Positions 63,122-64,000 of a DNA stretch of 64,000 bases are shown here, piece after piece. The translations under genes were made by a program, and so were the position numbers. Positions within the stretch are counted from its first letter, which is position 1, and each line of letters opens with the position of its first letter. The notes below the pieces were generated by a model. The model worked only from the letters and a program-made list of their open reading frames with translations. It was not told the origin of the DNA and searched no databases. Source of the DNA: Aldehydirespirator sp965117015 (GTDB lineage: Bacteria; Actinomycetota; Acidimicrobiia; Acidimicrobiales; Aldehydirespiratoraceae); assembly GCA_965117015.1 (NCBI GenBank), contig OZ220747.1, positions 1,798,001 to 1,862,000 of the forward strand. The letters are read 5' to 3'.

Positions 63122-63685
63122 CTATTGCCAGCGGCTTAGGGCTTTGCGGATCTTGGCTACGCCTTCGTCGTCAGCGGGTGTCGGCACGGAGACGAAGGTG
63201 GTGCGGCAGCGCTTGTGGGCGCTTAGCCGCAGCGTGCGGGCTGTGGTTCGCTTGCCCGCGTCGCGGGACCGCAGCCTCCTCAGCCGGCCGTGCGGGCTGG
63301 TGGTGATCGCCCCGATCCGCCGGATGTTCTGCATGCCGGGCCTGACCCGGTGCTTGTCGTCGAACACGAAGGCGACGCCAGGCACCAGAACCCGCTCAAG
63401 CCAGCCCTTCATGGTCGCCGGCACGTTGAACGCCTGCGTGGGATAGCAGAACAGCAGCGCCTCCGCGAGCTTCAAGCGATCAGCGGAATCGCGGACGTCG
63501 TCGGAGATCACGGGCTGATCGCTGTGGTAGGCAACCCGTTCGGCCGGCGACATCACCGGGTTGAAGTCGTGCAGGCGGAGCAGGTCCACCTCGTGGTGCC
63601 CCGCATGCAGTTCCTCCACCGCCTCATCCACCACGCGGCGGTCGGGTTCAGAGGGGTCGTAGCCATCTAGGAGGAAGACTCTCAC
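63122..63685 (-). CDS. Flavodoxin-fold NAD(P)H oxidoreductase
   Basis: A 187-residue protein of the NAD(P)H dehydrogenase (quinone) type: MRVFLLDGYDPSEPDRRVV, then ALLFCYPTQAFNVPATMKGWLERVL, in which the YP.....P...K.W.DR pattern binds FMN. Typical reactions are two-electron reduction of quinones or other substrates. It is divergent to the ABC transporter gene, with about 105 bp between starts. Confidence 0.85.
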   Translation of the reverse strand: MRVFLLDGYDPSEPDRRVVDEAVEELHAGHHEVDLLRLHDFNPVMSPAERVAYHSDQPVISDDVRDSADRLKLAEALLFCYPTQAFNVPATMKGWLERVLVPGVAFVFDDKHRVRPGMQNIRRIGAITTSPHGRLRRLRSRDAGKRTTARTLRLSAHKRCRTTFVSVPTPADDEGVAKIRKALSRWQ

Positions 63686-63790
63686 GATTCGTCACCCGGT
63701 CTGGTCAGTGACTGGTCGCGGTACTGTATGGTCTTCCCTGCGATCAGCAACCGTGAGCATCTTTCGGCCACGAAGGGGGAGACGGATCTG

Positions 63791-64000
63791 GTGACCACCG
63801 CGACCACAAACGGTGCCCTGTCCTTCGACGGGATAGGCATGATCTTCCCCGACGGAACCGAAGCGCTGCGTGACATCACGCTGTCGATCGCCAAGGGCGA
63901 GTTCGTGACCATTGTCGGCCCCTCCGGATGCGGCAAGTCCACCCTGCTGCGAATCGCCTCGGGCCTGCTGGAGCCCACCGCGGGCAGCGTCGAGGTCGAC
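63791..64000 (+). CDS. ABC transporter ATP-binding protein, partial at window edge
   Basis: GTG 63791 has GGGGGA about ten bases upstream; ATG 63728 is in frame and would add 21 residues. Seventy codons are visible and include DGTEALRDITLSIAKGEFVTIVGPSGCGKSTLLRIASGLL, with the Walker A motif. The pattern is typical of nitrate/taurine-type (SsuB/TauB) importer ATPases. The rest lies outside the window. Confidence 0.9.
   Translation, partial: MTTATTNGALSFDGIGMIFPDGTEALRDITLSIAKGEFVTIVGPSGCGKSTLLRIASGLLEPTAGSVEVD

Overview
The window comes from a high-GC actinobacterium. GTG and TTG starts, a leaderless promoter, an S-layer-type giant protein with cysteine-containing SLH repeats and a tRNA-Sec/YqeC pair suggest the class Acidimicrobiia. 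That placement is an inference from gene style, not a database match.

Layout. (1) 1-22.4 kb is an accessory island of mostly uncharacterised small genes on both strands with mixed codon use. It holds several zinc-ribbon proteins, including two paralogues with tandem ribbons, two PD-(D/E)XK-type nucleases, an AbiEi-like antitoxin without its usual toxin, an Abi_C/HEPN-like protein, an HTH-PIN fusion, a pilin-like membrane protein and a lipoprotein. It ends (15.8-22.4 kb) in two tandem copies of one gene module: a divergent HTH regulator, a leader hairpin with a conserved asymmetric loop, one or two tyrosine-recombinase-fold proteins that have lost catalytic residues, and a DDE-transposase-fold protein whose start overlaps the preceding stop by 8 nt. 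This module is the best candidate for an undescribed system. (2) 22.4-23.7 kb holds a housekeeping-type sigma-70 factor preceded by hairpin repeats. (3) 24.0-29.3 kb is a second accessory patch: two unknown genes and an Xre/MbcA/ParS-like antitoxin gene cleanly interrupted by a complete IS21-family element with a 6-bp target duplication. (4) 29.3-31.3 kb is repeat-rich intergenic DNA with a DUF488 gene. (5) 31.3-52.6 kb is a two-gene surface locus: a lipoprotein translationally coupled to a 6,373-residue S-layer/adhesin-like protein carrying a G10 tract near its start codon. (6) 52.6-56.3 kb has a tandem hairpin-repeat array, two duplicated coiled-coil membrane proteins and a one-polypeptide sensor kinase/response regulator/DNA-binding protein. 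(7) 56.7-64 kb looks like core metabolism: tRNA-Sec, YqeC, a phytoene-desaturase-like oxidoreductase, UbiX and UbiD, a TIGR03792-like protein, a luciferase-like monooxygenase, a flavodoxin-fold oxidoreductase and the start of an ABC transporter ATPase.

How the parts work together. The lipoprotein and giant protein are coupled by ATGA overlap and probably form one cell-surface assembly. UbiX would supply prenylated FMN to the adjacent UbiD. YqeC next to selC points to selenium metabolism. The two module copies share gene order, overlaps and leader hairpins, so each probably acts as a unit.
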